Below are positions 24,218 through 32,591 of a DNA stretch of 64,000 bases, piece by piece. The notes beneath the pieces are model-generated. The model searched no databases and was not told the origin of the DNA. It worked only from the letters and a program-made list of their open reading frames with translations. Source of the stretch: JBBDMX01 sp040878035 (lineage in GTDB: Bacteria > Planctomycetota > Phycisphaerae > Phycisphaerales > Phycisphaeraceae); NCBI GenBank assembly GCA_040878035.1, contig JBBDMX010000084.1:1-64000 (forward strand). Direction: 5' to 3'. Position numbers and translations under genes: made by a program. Each line of letters begins with the position of its first letter. Within the stretch, counting starts at the first letter, position 1.

Positions 24218-25936
24218 ATGCCTACCTGCCTGGCCCGCAACCGAGCCCACGCCTCTGGGATGCGCCTGTGGCATGGACTGGCGCTGGCGGCGGTCATGCT
24301 GGCGCCGGCCACGGCGCTGCACGCCGAGGATGCGGCGGACCGCCAGGCCGAGATTCGCGACAAGATTCTCAGTATCCAGGCGGCTTTGGCGGGTCAGGGC
24401 ACGATCAACGCACCCGTAACTCCCGCCGCCGACTCCCCCGCATTGGGTGCGCCGCTGTCGGACCGCCCGATGGCCATCCACGTGCTGTCGCGCATGACGT
24501 TTGGCGCCAGGCCCGGACAGATTGACGAGGTCGTGATCCAGGGGTGGAAAGCGTGGGTCAAGCAGCAGCTCGATCCCGGCAGCATCAAAGACGACGAGCT
24601 GGACTCCCGCCTTGAGCAATATCCCTCGCTGTGCCTGTCGATGGCGAATGTTTTCGATCGCTATCGGCCGGCGTATGCCAGCGACCCGCCCACGCCCGAG
24701 GAGCAGAAGAAGCGCAACGAGCTCCAGTACCAGGTCCGCCGGGAGCTGCGCGAGTCGGTGCTGGTCCGGGCCGTGGAAAGCAAGCGGCAGTTTCAGGAAG
24801 TGGTGGCCGAGTTCTGGCGCAACCACTTCAACGTTGATCAGAACAAGGACGACGTGGCGTTTCTGGCCAATCACTATGAGGAGCAGGTGATTCGTGCCCA
24901 TCTGTTCGGGCGGTTTGAGGACATGCTTCAGGCATCGGCGCATCACCCGGCCATGCTTATCTACCTGGACAACATCGTCAGTCAGCGGCCGTATTCGCCC
25001 TACGAGCTGCGCCTGATCGAGCGGTACGAGATGAACAAGTACAAGCCGCGCATCGTCGCGGCGCTGGAGCGGCAGCGTGGCCTCAACGAGAACTACGCCC
25101 GCGAACTGATGGAGCTGCACACCCTGGGCGTGGACAACGGCTACACGCAGAACGATGTGACCGAGCTGGCGTCCGTGCTCACCGGCTGGTCCGCCGGCTG
25201 GGACAAGGGCGGCGCCTACGGCTTCCATTTCCGCGAGGATGTGCATGACACCAACGCACGCTTTGTCCTGGGCTATCGCGTCAGCGGCAAGGGCCAGGAG
25301 CGCGATGGCGAGCAGATCATCTCCTACCTGGCGCAACACCCCAACACGGCGATGTTCATCGCGTGGAAGCTGTGCCGATACCTGGTGGACGATGACCCGC
25401 CGCGCCAGTTGGTCGAGCGTGTCGCCGGCGTATTTCGCAAGAGCCGCGGCGATCTCACACAGGTGTATGAAGCAATCCTGCTGAGTCCGGAGTTCGCCAG
25501 TTCGCGTTTTTATCGCGGCAAGTTCAAGACGCCGTTCGAGTTCACGGTCAGCGCCCTGCGTGCGACGGGAGCGAAGGTCGAGAATGCCCAAGCGACTCTG
25601 CACGCCCTGGGCCGCATGGGTCAGCCGATCTATCAATGCGAGGATCCCACGGGTTATTACGACACAGCCGAGGCGTGGCTGGATCCGGGCGTGCTGATCT
25701 ATCGTTGGGATTATGTGCTGCGGCTGGCCAACGATCAGGTCGAGGGCGTGCGCGTGAGCGGGGAGTTCCGCGCGGCGTGGAACAAGCGGTCGGACAAGGA
25801 GCTTGATGAGTTTCTGTCGCAGACGTTGCTGCCGGGCGCGCCCGACGCGCGCACGCGTGAGGTGATCAAACAGGCGCGTGACCGCACGCGGCAACTGGGC
25901 CTGGCGCTGGGTTCGCCGGCGTTCATGCAACAATGA
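24218..25936 (+). CDS. DUF1800 family exported protein
   Basis: About 572 residues. A signal peptide is visible at GLALAAVMLAPATALHA. The DUF1800 signature follows: LSRMTFGARPGQIDEVVIQG near the N terminus, EFWRNHFNV, ALERQRGLNENYARELMELH TLGVDNGYTQNDVTELA (shown in two parts), and FIAWKLCRYLVDDDPP. The function of this family is not established; it nearly always precedes a DUF1501 gene, as here. An in-frame ATG at 24260 directly before the signal peptide is an alternative start. Confidence 0.9.
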   Translation: MPTCLARNRAHASGMRLWHGLALAAVMLAPATALHAEDAADRQAEIRDKILSIQAALAGQGTINAPVTPAADSPALGAPLSDRPMAIHVLSRMTFGARPGQIDEVVIQGWKAWVKQQLDPGSIKDDELDSRLEQYPSLCLSMANVFDRYRPAYASDPPTPEEQKKRNELQYQVRRELRESVLVRAVESKRQFQEVVAEFWRNHFNVDQNKDDVAFLANHYEEQVIRAHLFGRFEDMLQASAHHPAMLIYLDNIVSQRPYSPYELRLIERYEMNKYKPRIVAALERQRGLNENYARELMELHTLGVDNGYTQNDVTELASVLTGWSAGWDKGGAYGFHFREDVHDTNARFVLGYRVSGKGQERDGEQIISYLAQHPNTAMFIAWKLCRYLVDDDPPRQLVERVAGVFRKSRGDLTQVYEAILLSPEFASSRFYRGKFKTPFEFTVSALRATGAKVENAQATLHALGRMGQPIYQCEDPTGYYDTAEAWLDPGVLIYRWDYVLRLANDQVEGVRVSGEFRAAWNKRSDKELDEFLSQTLLPGAPDARTREVIKQARDRTRQLGLALGSPAFMQQ

Positions 25937-25981
25937 GAGGCATGCCCATTTCAGTGGGTATGTAAGACACAGGAGAGCGCC

Positions 25982-27280
25982 ATGACCACGCGACGCGAAT
26001 TTCTCAAAGCCACCTCCGCCGTGCTCGGCGCCGGCGCGTTGGGTGGCCTGGCGCCGCGGCTCGCCTTTGCCGCGGATGACGCCACGGCCGCAGCGCGACC
26101 GACGCTGGTCACCATCTACCTGCGCGGCGGCGCTGATGTGCTCTCCGTCGTCGTGCCCTATGGCGAGCAGCTTTACTATAAGTATCGTCCCACCACCGCC
26201 ATCCCCGCGCAGGCCGTCGGCGATGTCAAAGGCATCATTCCCATCACCAGCTACTTCGGCGTGCATCCGAGCCTGGAGCCGCTGAGCGATCTGCTCAAGG
26301 CCGGCCTGGCGGCGCCGATCATCAACGTCGGCTCAACGCATCCAACGCGCAGCCACTTCGACGCCCAGGACTTCATGGAACGCGCCGCGCCCGGCGTCAA
26401 GACGATCACCGAAGGCTGGCTCAACCGCTACCTGGAGTTGACGCGCAAGGGCGACGATCAGGACTTCCGCGCCGTATCGCTTCAGCCGACGTTGCCGCGC
26501 TCGCTGCGCGGACAGTACCCGGTGCTGGCGGTGCCTGATGTCGATGGCGAGGGCGTGATGGGTGCGTTTGACCAGATGTATCCGTGTCTGCACAACGGCG
26601 CCGATCAGCCGGCGGGCACGCCCGGCGCTAAGGCCGGCGCGGCGCCCGCCGAAACGGCCGTGCGCGACGCGATCACCGACTCCGGCGGACAGTCGATCCG
26701 TAAACTGCGCGAGTTGCGCCGCATCCTCGATCAAGCGGGCAAGAGCGCGGCAGAGTATCCGCAGTCAGGCTTCGGCCGGCAGATGCGCGACCTGGCGTCG
26801 ATCATCAAAGCCCAGCGCGGCCTGGAAGTCGCCGCCCTGGACTACCACGGCTGGGACACGCACGCCTACCAGGGCAACGCCAACGGCGACATGGCGGGCA
26901 AGCTGGCGGACCTGTCAGCGTCCGTCGCCGCCTTTGCCCGCGACCTGGGCCCGCGCTTTGGCCGCACCCTGGTGCTGGTGATGAGCGAGTTCGGCCGCAC
27001 CGCACGCGAAAACGGCAACAACGGCACCGACCACGGCCACGGCGGCGTCATGCTCGCCATCGGCGGCATGGTCAAGGGCCGGCAGGTCTACGGCCAGTGG
27101 ACCGGCCTGGACCCACAAACCCTCTACGAACGCCGCGACCTGCCCGTCACCACCGACTTCCGCCTCATCTTCCACGAAACCCTGCACCAACTCTTCGCCT
27201 TCGACAGCAACAAGCACAAGTTCTTCCCCGACTACAAACACAACCCTCGCCCGCTGGGCTTCCTCAACGCGCCGGGATGA
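25982..27280 (+). CDS. DUF1501 family protein with Tat signal
   Basis: The N terminus TRREFLKATSAVLGAGALGG is a twin-arginine signal peptide, so the folded protein is exported by Tat. The sulfatase/phosphatase-like fold of DUF1501 is seen in PTLVTIYLRGGADVLSVV, DYHGWDTHAYQGN, LVLVMSEFGRTARENGN and GTDHGHGGVMLAIGG. It is 45 bases downstream of the DUF1800 gene and forms the usual two-gene operon. An AGGAGAG site precedes the ATG. The substrate is unknown. Confidence 0.92.
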   Translation: MTTRREFLKATSAVLGAGALGGLAPRLAFAADDATAAARPTLVTIYLRGGADVLSVVVPYGEQLYYKYRPTTAIPAQAVGDVKGIIPITSYFGVHPSLEPLSDLLKAGLAAPIINVGSTHPTRSHFDAQDFMERAAPGVKTITEGWLNRYLELTRKGDDQDFRAVSLQPTLPRSLRGQYPVLAVPDVDGEGVMGAFDQMYPCLHNGADQPAGTPGAKAGAAPAETAVRDAITDSGGQSIRKLRELRRILDQAGKSAAEYPQSGFGRQMRDLASIIKAQRGLEVAALDYHGWDTHAYQGNANGDMAGKLADLSASVAAFARDLGPRFGRTLVLVMSEFGRTARENGNNGTDHGHGGVMLAIGGMVKGRQVYGQWTGLDPQTLYERRDLPVTTDFRLIFHETLHQLFAFDSNKHKFFPDYKHNPRPLGFLNAPG

Positions 27281-27285
27281 TTTTG

Positions 27286-27389
27286 TGGACTGCGGCGGCA
27301 ACGACGCCGCTTTGGCTTGCGGCGGAGCCGCCAATGAGAGCACCGCGCTCCGCACAAGGCCAAGGCGGTGTCAAAGCCACCGCACGCCA
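27286..27389. repeat. TGGACTGCGGCGGC palindrome on the 3' side of the RAYT gene
   Basis: Arm one (27286-27322) reads TGGACTGCGGCGGCAACGAC and continues GCCGCTTTGGCTTGCGG. The opposite arm (about 27355-27389) is a diverged complement (GGCCAAGGCGGTGTCAAAGC). It starts only six bases after the DUF1501 stop and ends ten bases before the RAYT stop. Confidence 0.88.
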
Positions 27390-27398
27390 TAGAGGAGA

Positions 27399-27971
27399 CT
27401 ACCACTCCGCGGCAACATCGTATTCGTCAAACACATGCACGCGATTCGTCTTCAAGCCGAAGAGGGTGCGGACCTGCGCTGGAGTCGCGGTGTGCTCGAA
27501 CCAACCCGCCGAGCACCAGGGGTATTGGGTCGCCACCGGCACCAAGCCGTGTTTCACCGCATTCTGATGTACGTAGTTCAATCGCGCCAGATAGGACTTC
27601 TGGTACGTCAGGAGCGTTTCGCGAAAATTGTGCCACACTTGCCGGCCCGGCGCTACGTCCATGTGATTAATCCACTTGGCGGTCTTCTCGTGTAGCAGGG
27701 CCAGCATCGGCGACAGACTTGCCGCCCCTTGTTCGTCGAGTGGCGAGTGACCCACGAAATGGTAGTGGTTGGAGAATACGGCCCAGGCTTCGAGTTGCCA
27801 GCCGAATTCTTCCGCGACCTTCAACAAACCGCGATGCAATACCGTCAACCGCTGAGCGCCGCGAAAGTGATGTACTTTGCGATATGTGCCGACAGTGACA
27901 AAATACGTGCCGCTCTCCGAGAGCACATGCGTCGGCGCGTGCGGCCAGGGTGTCTTGCCCGGAGAACTCAT
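27399..27971 (-). CDS. REP-associated tyrosine transposase (RAYT, Y1 family)
   Basis: About 190 residues. The IS200-like Y1 fold is shown by SGTYFVTVGTYRKVHHFRG, the HUH metal motif in AVFSNHYHFVGHS, and the tyrosine segment YQKSYLARLNYVHQNAVKHG, which resembles the YxHxNPVKxGxV pattern of RAYTs. RAYTs are single-copy enzymes that nick and join DNA at REP palindromes and are thought to spread them. Palindromes of one family lie directly on both sides of this gene. I prefer the ATG at 27971; an in-frame ATG 13 codons earlier exists. The gene appears intact. Confidence 0.88.
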   Translation of the reverse strand: MSSPGKTPWPHAPTHVLSESGTYFVTVGTYRKVHHFRGAQRLTVLHRGLLKVAEEFGWQLEAWAVFSNHYHFVGHSPLDEQGAASLSPMLALLHEKTAKWINHMDVAPGRQVWHNFRETLLTYQKSYLARLNYVHQNAVKHGLVPVATQYPWCSAGWFEHTATPAQVRTLFGLKTNRVHVFDEYDVAAEW

Positions 27972-28017
27972 TGCGGCGCGACTTTTATCACTGGGACAAA
28001 GAGCCGTCAACTATGGA

Positions 28018-28170
28018 CGGTGGGGACAAAGACCCCACGTTGGCTTGCGGCGAAGCCTCCCCCGGGTGGAGAGCACCTTGCTCCGCACAAAGCCAAAGCG
28101 GTGTCAAAGCCACCGCAGTCCAAAGACGCTCTGCGTCGAGCCAAAGCGGCGTCGTTGCCTCCGCACTCCA
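28018..28170. repeat. Compound TGGACTGCGGCGGC-family element on the 5' side of the RAYT gene
   Basis: A diverged left arm (TGGACGGTGGGGACAAAGAC at 28018) is followed by two consecutive right arms: AAGCCAAAGCGGTGTCAAAG at about 28100 and GCCAAAGCGGCGTCGTTGCC at about 28139. It starts 47 bases before the RAYT start codon and ends in CCAAAGGAG, which is the ribosome binding site of the PhzF-like gene. The doubled arm may be the product of two insertions. Confidence 0.85.
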
Positions 28171-28183
28171 AAGGAGCTCCCCC

Positions 28184-28984
28184 ATGAACTATCTCGTCGT
28201 CGATGCCTTCACCACTCGACCTTTCACCGGCAACCCCGCGGCGATCGTGCTGCTCACCGCGGCACTGGCTGAGCAAACCATGCAGGCCATCGCCGCCGAG
28301 TTCAATCTGGCTGAGACGGCGTATCCGCGCAAGTTGGGTGACGGCCGGTACGAGCTGCGCTGGTTTACGCCGGTGCGCGAGGTGCCGCTGTGCGGCCATG
28401 CGACGCTCGCGGCGGCTCATGCTCTGTGGGAATCGGGTGCCGCTGACGAGGGTGAGCCGATCCGCTTTGCTACGCGCCAGAGCGGTGAACTGATCTGCCG
28501 GCGTGGCGCAGAGGGCTGGATCGAGATGGACTTTCCCGCCACGCTGCCGCAGCCGGCGCCCCTGCCGCAGGACGCGGCGCTCGTGCTGGGCGTGTCCGGC
28601 CCGGTCACCTGCGTGGGCACGACCGCGATGAACCTCACGCTGCGACTGCCCGAGGCCGTGCAGGTGCGCACCGCCCGGCCCGATCTGGCGACGCTGGCGG
28701 CATGGCACCCGGTCGGCGTCACCATCACCGCGGCTGGAGATGAAGCGGGCGTGGACTTTGTCAGCCGATTCTTTGCCCCACAAGCGGGCATTGCGGAAGA
28801 CCCGGTGACCGGCTCGGCCCATTGTTCCTTGGCACCGTATTGGGCAGCGGAGACCGGCCGGCAGTCGTTCACCGCCCGGCAGCTCTCGGCCCGCGGCGGC
28901 GAGCTGCGCTTGGAGTTGCATGGGCAGCGCGTGCATCTGTGGGGTCAGGCGGTAACGACGATGAGGGGCGCGATAGTGGTGTGA
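28184..28984 (+). CDS. PhzF family isomerase/epimerase-like protein
   Basis: The 266-residue length is typical. Two related halves are visible: DAFTTRPFTGNPAAIVLL with the family GNPxAV motif, FNLAETAYPRK with the catalytic glutamate, FTPVREVPLCGHATLAAAHAL, and in the second half FAPQAGIAEDPVTGSAHCSL. PhzF proteins isomerise small acids; only some act in phenazine synthesis, and no phenazine gene lies nearby. The AAGGAG ribosome binding site is supplied by the end of the upstream palindrome. Confidence 0.93.
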   Translation: MNYLVVDAFTTRPFTGNPAAIVLLTAALAEQTMQAIAAEFNLAETAYPRKLGDGRYELRWFTPVREVPLCGHATLAAAHALWESGAADEGEPIRFATRQSGELICRRGAEGWIEMDFPATLPQPAPLPQDAALVLGVSGPVTCVGTTAMNLTLRLPEAVQVRTARPDLATLAAWHPVGVTITAAGDEAGVDFVSRFFAPQAGIAEDPVTGSAHCSLAPYWAAETGRQSFTARQLSARGGELRLELHGQRVHLWGQAVTTMRGAIVV

Positions 28985-29008
28985 GCGTGCTGGAGTTGCG
29001 GCCACCCC

Positions 29009-29034
29009 GGCAGCCCCGCTTAAGCGGGGCTGCC
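29009..29034. repeat. 26-bp perfect palindrome GGCAGCCCCGCTT/AAGCGGGGCTGCC
   Basis: A perfect dyad lies 24 bases after the PhzF-like stop codon. It could serve as a transcription-stop hairpin, but no T-run follows. A near-identical copy is at 43123-43148, which argues for a dispersed repeat. Confidence 0.75.
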
Positions 29035-29140
29035 CGTGGGGCTAGACCGGGAGTTGGCCCACGGTATTATGATGGTGCTCGCCTGTTGGGGATCGCGCAT
29101 CATCTATTCGTGCTCAACAGCAAGAAATCGGGGGTTAGAT

Positions 29141-30907
29141 ATGGGTATACCGGTTCAATGCGAATGTGGCCGAAAGATCAATGCCCCTACGCGTCTGGCG
29201 GGCAAGAAGGGCAAGTGTCCGTCGTGCGGGAAGGTCTTGGTCGTGCCGCAGACGGCCGCAGGGGCGGAGCACGCGCTGGCCGCGGCCAAGGCGGCGGCGG
29301 CGGCGCCGCTTGCGGCCCGAGAATCGCGGCCCAGCCAACCGCCGCCCGCCGCCACAGAAGTCCGCAGCGAACCCTGTCCCGGTTGCCGCCAGCCCATGCC
29401 CACGGGCCAACTCGTCTGCCCGCACTGCGGCCTTTGCCCCAAGACAGGGCGCTACGTTCATCAGCCGGTGCAGACGCGCTACTCCGGCCAGAAGGGCGCT
29501 AAGCCGTGGTTCAACTTTCTGGGCATCGATTTCACGCCGATCAAAACCATTCTGGCGGCGGCGTTGCTGCTGCAGGTCGCCGGCGGCGCGGCGTGGTACG
29601 TCACCGGGCCGGGCGACGATTTTAAGGTTGATAGCGTCGAACTGGTGACGCTGGCGGTGGCGCTGGATGCCCTGGACGCGCCCGAGCCGGGCAGCCTGCT
29701 CAAAGGCACGATCTTCACCGCCAATCCGGTGGCCGGTGTGAACATGCCTCCGTTCGCCAAGCCGCCGCCCGGTACTCCCGCAACTCGCGGGGCGCCCAAT
29801 GCCAACCAAGGCGAGGTGTACATCGTCACCGGCCCGGGCAAGATGCTGGTGACGCGCCAGGACGCCCAGGGCGATTACGTGCTGGTGCGGGTTCGCCTGT
29901 CGCAGCGGCTGATGCAACAGCACAAGTTGGAGGACGGCTACGACCTTCAGTTCCGCGAGGAGGCCTTTGCCCTGGATGTCAACGGCCAGAAGGTGCCGGG
30001 CATGATGCTGCCCACGGCGCTGGCCAACGGCACGGCGATCAACCTGGACTCGGCCAAGACGTCGGATTACAGGGCGCTGCTGCCGCCGGGCGTGAAGCCG
30101 ACCAAGGAGGACACCTCGGGCTTTCGCGACGGCATGGCCACGGGCACCATCGGCTTCGACGGCGCGCCCAACGCCTCGGGCCAGTTTGGTTTCACCGCGG
30201 TGCAGTCCGAGTACGGTCACAGCATCAACGCCCGCGGTCAGGTGAAGGTAACACAACCCGGCGGCATCAGCCTGGATTATCAGTACGACGGCGGCGAGGT
30301 GAAGATCAACTGGAACCAGGAGGCGCGCGGCTGGCGTCGCGCCCCGCGCACCACGCGCAAGGCCGAGTTGTCGCCCTGGACTAAATTCGAGTGCTGGGTG
30401 CTGTTTCCCCGACCGGCGAGCAACGGGCAGAAGATCAAGCTGTACCTGGGTGCGCAGCACGTGGCGACGCTGGCGGGCCAGTATGCCGCGGCCCCGACGG
30501 GCATGGCCGCCGCGACCGCGCCGCCGCGTCAGGGCGGCGACGGCCAGCAGCCGCGCGGCTATTTCGCCGTGCTCGCCGCCGCCCGCCGCGCCGGACAGGG
30601 AACCGTCGCCGCCAGCAATATGCAGCAACTGCTCCTGGCCATGAATCTTTACACGCAGAACAACCGCGGCGTGCTGCCGGCCAAACTCGACGATCTGCGC
30701 AGCGAGATCGACGCCTTTGATGCGTTGATGCACAACCCGCGCACCAAGGCCAACCCCGGCTTCATCTACCTTCGGCCCGATGAGGCGACGTTGCGCACGC
30801 AATCAGCGCACAGCATCCCGATTCTCTATGAATCCAAGAACGGCCAACCCGACCCCGACGGCGCGGTGGGATATCTCGACGGGCATATTGATGTGGGAAA
30901 ACCGTGA
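29141..30907 (+). CDS. Zinc-ribbon membrane protein with prepilin-like C terminus
   Basis: The 588-residue protein begins with a zinc ribbon (CECGRKINAPTRLAGKKGKC followed by PSC), an Ala-rich linker, then a second cysteine cluster CPGCRQPMPTGQLVCPHCG. One membrane helix is at about residues 130-150 (IKTILAAALLLQVAGGAAWY). The large remainder is probably extracytoplasmic. The last 110 residues (AASNMQQLLLAMNLYTQNNRG ... GAVGYLDGHID) resemble the globular end of the DUF1559/type II secretion pseudopilins common in planctomycetes. Function unknown. The start is chosen at the ATG directly before the ribbon. Confidence 0.8.
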   Translation: MGIPVQCECGRKINAPTRLAGKKGKCPSCGKVLVVPQTAAGAEHALAAAKAAAAAPLAARESRPSQPPPAATEVRSEPCPGCRQPMPTGQLVCPHCGLCPKTGRYVHQPVQTRYSGQKGAKPWFNFLGIDFTPIKTILAAALLLQVAGGAAWYVTGPGDDFKVDSVELVTLAVALDALDAPEPGSLLKGTIFTANPVAGVNMPPFAKPPPGTPATRGAPNANQGEVYIVTGPGKMLVTRQDAQGDYVLVRVRLSQRLMQQHKLEDGYDLQFREEAFALDVNGQKVPGMMLPTALANGTAINLDSAKTSDYRALLPPGVKPTKEDTSGFRDGMATGTIGFDGAPNASGQFGFTAVQSEYGHSINARGQVKVTQPGGISLDYQYDGGEVKINWNQEARGWRRAPRTTRKAELSPWTKFECWVLFPRPASNGQKIKLYLGAQHVATLAGQYAAAPTGMAAATAPPRQGGDGQQPRGYFAVLAAARRAGQGTVAASNMQQLLLAMNLYTQNNRGVLPAKLDDLRSEIDAFDALMHNPRTKANPGFIYLRPDEATLRTQSAHSIPILYESKNGQPDPDGAVGYLDGHIDVGKP

Positions 30908-31000
30908 GGAATTTCTGATTTCTAGACTTCTGATTTGGCAGAGCCGCTTGCGGCTTAGCCTCCGTGTTCCAGATCAGAAATCAGAGATTGGGAATCAGGT
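30904..31000. repeat. TTTCTGA-arm palindrome with GCCGCTTGCGGC core
   Basis: Left arm AATTTCTGATTTCTAG...CTTCTGATTTGG, core AGCCGCTTGCGGCTTAGCCTC, right arm CAGATCAGAAATCAGAG. The element fills almost all of the 99-base gap between two zinc-ribbon genes. It shows that the TTTCTGA and TTTCGGA families share one core. Confidence 0.85.
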
Positions 31001-31006
31001 GGGGTC

Positions 31007-31756
31007 ATGAGCGAAGCTGCAACCACCCGAGTGCAATGCCCCTCGTGCAATCGCAGCGTGCGCTGGCGCGCCGAGTTGGCGGGGCGGAAGATCAAGTGCA
31101 CCTGCGGCACGGTCTGGTCGCTGCCGGATCAGCCGCCTGCGTCCGGCGCAGCGGCGCCGCCGTTGCCAACACCGGCCCCCGCGCTGCCCAACAGCGTCTT
31201 TGCCGCCGCGGCCCTGGCGTCCAAGAGCCGCCTGGATCAGACCCTGGCCAATCGCGAAGACGAGGTGCACGGCTCGCCCTTCATCGAGCAGATGCTGCCC
31301 TGGATCCTGCTGGCCGGCGGCGCCGCGGCCGCGCCGCTGCTCAACATCGCCCTCCTCGGCGAGCTGGGCTTTGGCCTGACGGTCTGGGCCGCCATGGTGG
31401 GTCTACAGGTCCTCGTCTTCCTGCCTGTGGCGTTCATTACCCTCACGCTGGTGAGTCGATGGTTCAACTGCGAGTTGGGGGCGCTGACCGATGTGCTGCG
31501 CAAGCTGGCGCCCATCGTGCTGGGCACCGGCGCCGCCGCCGACGCCGTGTTCCTCTATATCGCCATGATGATGGGCGGCGACTACTACACGCCGGTCGTG
31601 GGCTTTCCGCTCTACCTGCTCTTGTGCGGCCTGCCCCTGGCGATCTTCTTCGGCTGGGGCCTGGGTGAAACCACGCTGACCATTTTCTTCTTCCTCCTGC
31701 CCCGCGTGGTCATCGTCCTGACCCTGGCCATGGCGTTTCCCAAGTGGTTCGAGTGA
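31007..31756 (+). CDS. Zinc-ribbon protein with multiple membrane helices
   Basis: The 249-residue protein starts with a ribbon like that of its upstream neighbour (CPSCNRSVRWRAELAGRKIK followed by CTCG). After a Pro/Ala linker come about five membrane helices between residues 97 and 245 (MLPWILLAGGAAAAPLLNIAL, VVGFPLYLLLCGLPLAIFFG, TIFFFLLPRVVIVLTLAM). Yip1-like proteins have a similar arrangement, but I do not see a decisive motif. It probably forms a functional pair with the preceding gene. A stray CCGCTTGCGGCTTAGC core lies just after its stop codon. Confidence 0.75.
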   Translation: MSEAATTRVQCPSCNRSVRWRAELAGRKIKCTCGTVWSLPDQPPASGAAAPPLPTPAPALPNSVFAAAALASKSRLDQTLANREDEVHGSPFIEQMLPWILLAGGAAAAPLLNIALLGELGFGLTVWAAMVGLQVLVFLPVAFITLTLVSRWFNCELGALTDVLRKLAPIVLGTGAAADAVFLYIAMMMGGDYYTPVVGFPLYLLLCGLPLAIFFGWGLGETTLTIFFFLLPRVVIVLTLAMAFPKWFE

Positions 31757-31761
31757 TCCGC

Positions 31762-31779
31762 CGCTTGCGGCTTAGCACC
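31762..31779. repeat. Isolated CCGCTTGCGGCTTAGC core
   Basis: A solitary copy of the core found in the heptamer-arm palindromes lies directly after the stop codon of the membrane protein, without visible arms. Confidence 0.7.
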
Positions 31780-31799
31780 CGGGCACCAACAATGGGCTC

Positions 31800-32591
31800 A
31801 TGTCATCGACTCTTGAGCAGCCTCGCGCCTCGCGCCACGCCGTCGGCGTGCGCTTGTGCGGCGTGACGCGCGTGTTTGCCGGCGGCGTGCATGCCGTCGA
31901 TGCCATGGATCTGGCCATCATGCCGGGCGAGTTTGTCGCCCTGCTGGGGCCATCGGGTTGCGGCAAGTCCACGCTATTGCGGCTGATCGCCGGGCTGGAT
32001 CGCGCCGATGCCGGCCGGATGGAGCTGATCAACGCCAGCGGCGACCGGGCCATGCAGATGGCCTACGTCTTTCAGGACGCCCACCTGCTGCCCTGGCGCA
32101 GCGTGCTGTGCAACGTGGAGCTGCCCTTGGAACTGGCGGGCGTCGCGCGTGCCGAGCGGCGGCAGCGCGCCTTGGCCTTGATCGAGCAGGTCGGCCTGCG
32201 CGACGCGGTGCAGCGCTATCCGGCACAGCTCTCCGGCGGCATGCGCATGCGCGTGTCGCTGGCGCGGGCGCTGGTCACCGAGCCGAGCCTGCTCCTGCTC
32301 GACGAGCCCTTTGCCGCGCTGGATGAAATCACCCGCCAGCAACTCGACAGCCAGCTTCGCCAATTGTGGCTCGACCGCGGCATGACGGTCATCTTCGTCA
32401 CGCACTCGACCAATGAGGCGGTGTTCCTGGCGGATCGCGCGGTGGTGTTCAGCGCCCGGCCGGCGCGCATCGTGCTGGACTGTGCTCTGGACCTGCCGGC
32501 ACAGCGGGCTCAGCACACGCGCACCTCGCCGCCCTTCGTCGCCGCCATGCGCCGCCTCTACGAAGCGCTGGAAGCCGGAGGCGCCTCATGA
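31800..32591 (+). CDS. NitT/TauT-type ABC transporter ATP-binding protein
   Basis: The 263-residue ATPase has Walker A GPSGCGKST, Q-loop YVFQDAHLLPWRS, signature LSGGMRMRVSLARAL, Walker B LLLLDEPFAALDE and a switch histidine in FVTHSTNEA. The sequence type matches SsuB, TauB and ThiZ. It is followed by its permease with a four-base overlap (ATGA) and by a lipoprotein of the NMT1/ThiY type, so it should power uptake of the ligand of that protein. Confidence 0.93.
   Translation: MSSTLEQPRASRHAVGVRLCGVTRVFAGGVHAVDAMDLAIMPGEFVALLGPSGCGKSTLLRLIAGLDRADAGRMELINASGDRAMQMAYVFQDAHLLPWRSVLCNVELPLELAGVARAERRQRALALIEQVGLRDAVQRYPAQLSGGMRMRVSLARALVTEPSLLLLDEPFAALDEITRQQLDSQLRQLWLDRGMTVIFVTHSTNEAVFLADRAVVFSARPARIVLDCALDLPAQRAQHTRTSPPFVAAMRRLYEALEAGGAS

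Noticed and set aside
27284..28180. CRISPR array made of the repeats around the RAYT gene
   Set aside because: The repeats are diverged palindromes at irregular spacing with no uniform spacers, and no cas gene is present.
28184..28984. Phenazine biosynthesis cluster
   Set aside because: Only a PhzF-fold protein is present; none of the phzA-E or phzG genes are nearby and the family is broad.
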